Shown in pieces: positions 5,305-5,782 of a DNA stretch of 5,782 bases. The notes under the pieces are model-generated. The model ran no database searches and was not told the DNA's origin. It was given only the letters and a program-made list of their open reading frames with translations. Position 1 is the stretch's first letter, and every line of letters starts with the position of its first letter. The DNA is from Thermoplasmatota archaeon (GTDB lineage: Archaea; Thermoplasmatota; Penumbrarchaeia; Penumbrarchaeales; Penumbrarchaeaceae), in contig JAUVBH010000120.1 of the NCBI GenBank assembly GCA_030591285.1, forward strand, positions 1-5,782. Direction: 5' to 3'. The position numbers and the translations under genes were made by a program.

Positions 5305-5782
5305 ATGGTCAACCCCGAACTCTACACAAAAAAGGTAGAGGATATCATGTCCAGGGTCAAGCTGACGGTAGAACCAATGGATACTCTATCAGAGGCCCTG
5401 GGAAAGATGAAGAAATATGAACTGCAGGAACTCCCGGTGGTGGAGAAGGGAAAGTTGAAGGGATTGTTGACCTTCAGAACTCTTGCCCGTAGGAGAAAGA
5501 TGCCCATTGCGGCCCATGTCAAGAATTTCATGATCACCCCCCCAAAGACCAACCCAAACGATAAGCTTCCCTCCATTGTCGAGAGGCTCATCAACAGGGA
5601 ATTCACCTCTCTTCCTGTAACCCTCAGGGCTGATCTGATGGGTATGGTTTCCAGAAAGGATATCATTGCAGCCGTGGGAAACGACCCTCAGATCAAGAAC
5701 ACACCTGCTGAGACCGTTGTGAACTTTGCACCAACCACCATCAACGGAAAAATGGGTGTTAAAAAGGCCATGAACATGATGG
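5305..5782 (+). CDS. CBS-domain protein (3' end missing)
   Basis: The frame is open from the ATG at 5305 to the right edge (159 complete codons), so the C-terminus is not seen. Two CBS motifs are clear. The first covers about residues 11-63, starting VEDIMSR and including LQELPVVEKGKLKGLLTF. The second covers about 71-124, starting VKNFMI and including FTSLPV and MGMVSRKDI. A third seems to begin near residue 133 (AETVVNFAPTTI, then KMGVKKAM), so a four-CBS protein is likely. No fused enzyme, DNA-binding or membrane domain appears in the visible part. CBS pairs commonly bind AMP, ATP or S-adenosylmethionine and act as regulatory modules, but the ligand here is unknown. The gene diverges from purE across 137 bp, so co-regulation with purine synthesis is possible; this is inferred only from position. 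Confidence 0.88.
   Translation, partial: MVNPELYTKKVEDIMSRVKLTVEPMDTLSEALGKMKKYELQELPVVEKGKLKGLLTFRTLARRRKMPIAAHVKNFMITPPKTNPNDKLPSIVERLINREFTSLPVTLRADLMGMVSRKDIIAAVGNDPQIKNTPAETVVNFAPTTINGKMGVKKAMNMM

Noticed and set aside
5322..5666. Minus-strand ORF of 114 codons
   Set aside because: It is antisense to the CBS-domain gene, which has AGGAGG and clear CBS motifs.

Overview
The window looks archaeal, most likely a euryarchaeon of the Thermoplasmatota or a related group. This is an inference. It rests on AT-rich TATA-like boxes about 24-38 nt before several starts, a mix of Shine-Dalgarno and possibly leaderless genes, an archaeal-looking PurE, and small zinc-ribbon and CBS proteins of archaeal style. 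I cannot name a genus.

Layout. (1) Positions 1-1464 are one long open frame on the minus strand, cut off by the left edge. It encodes the first 488 residues of an unrecognised protein with an N-terminal membrane segment and a large, probably helical body. (2) Positions 1465-1622 form a divergent intergenic region with TATA-like elements for both directions. (3) A small plus-strand ORF (1623-1814) meets a minus-strand gene tail to tail, with a 5-nt gap and a hairpin spanning both stop codons. (4) Positions 1820-5167 hold a minus-strand cluster, read right to left: purE, guaA, maf and a zinc-ribbon gene. purE/guaA and guaA/maf each overlap by 4 nt at ATGA, which points to translational coupling. 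(5) Positions 5168-5304 are a second divergent promoter region. (6) A plus-strand gene for a CBS-domain protein starts at 5305 after a strong AGGAGG and runs off the right edge.

How the genes fit together. PurE carboxylates the AIR intermediate of de novo purine synthesis and GuaA converts XMP to GMP, so the cluster is a purine, GMP-directed unit. Maf, a nucleotide pyrophosphatase, could remove non-canonical or excess nucleotides made alongside. The divergent CBS protein belongs to a family that often binds adenine nucleotides or SAM, so a link to nucleotide status is possible but unproven.

The most notable points are: a single-chain GMP synthetase with a long, human-like C-terminal dimerisation region in an apparent archaeon, where two separate subunits are usual; a PurE in which the class I active-site His of the AAHLPG motif is Ala; the large uncharacterised membrane-anchored protein at the left edge; and the hairpin-plus-T-tract shared by two convergent stop codons. 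I found no RNA genes, CRISPR arrays, insertion sequences or long repeats.
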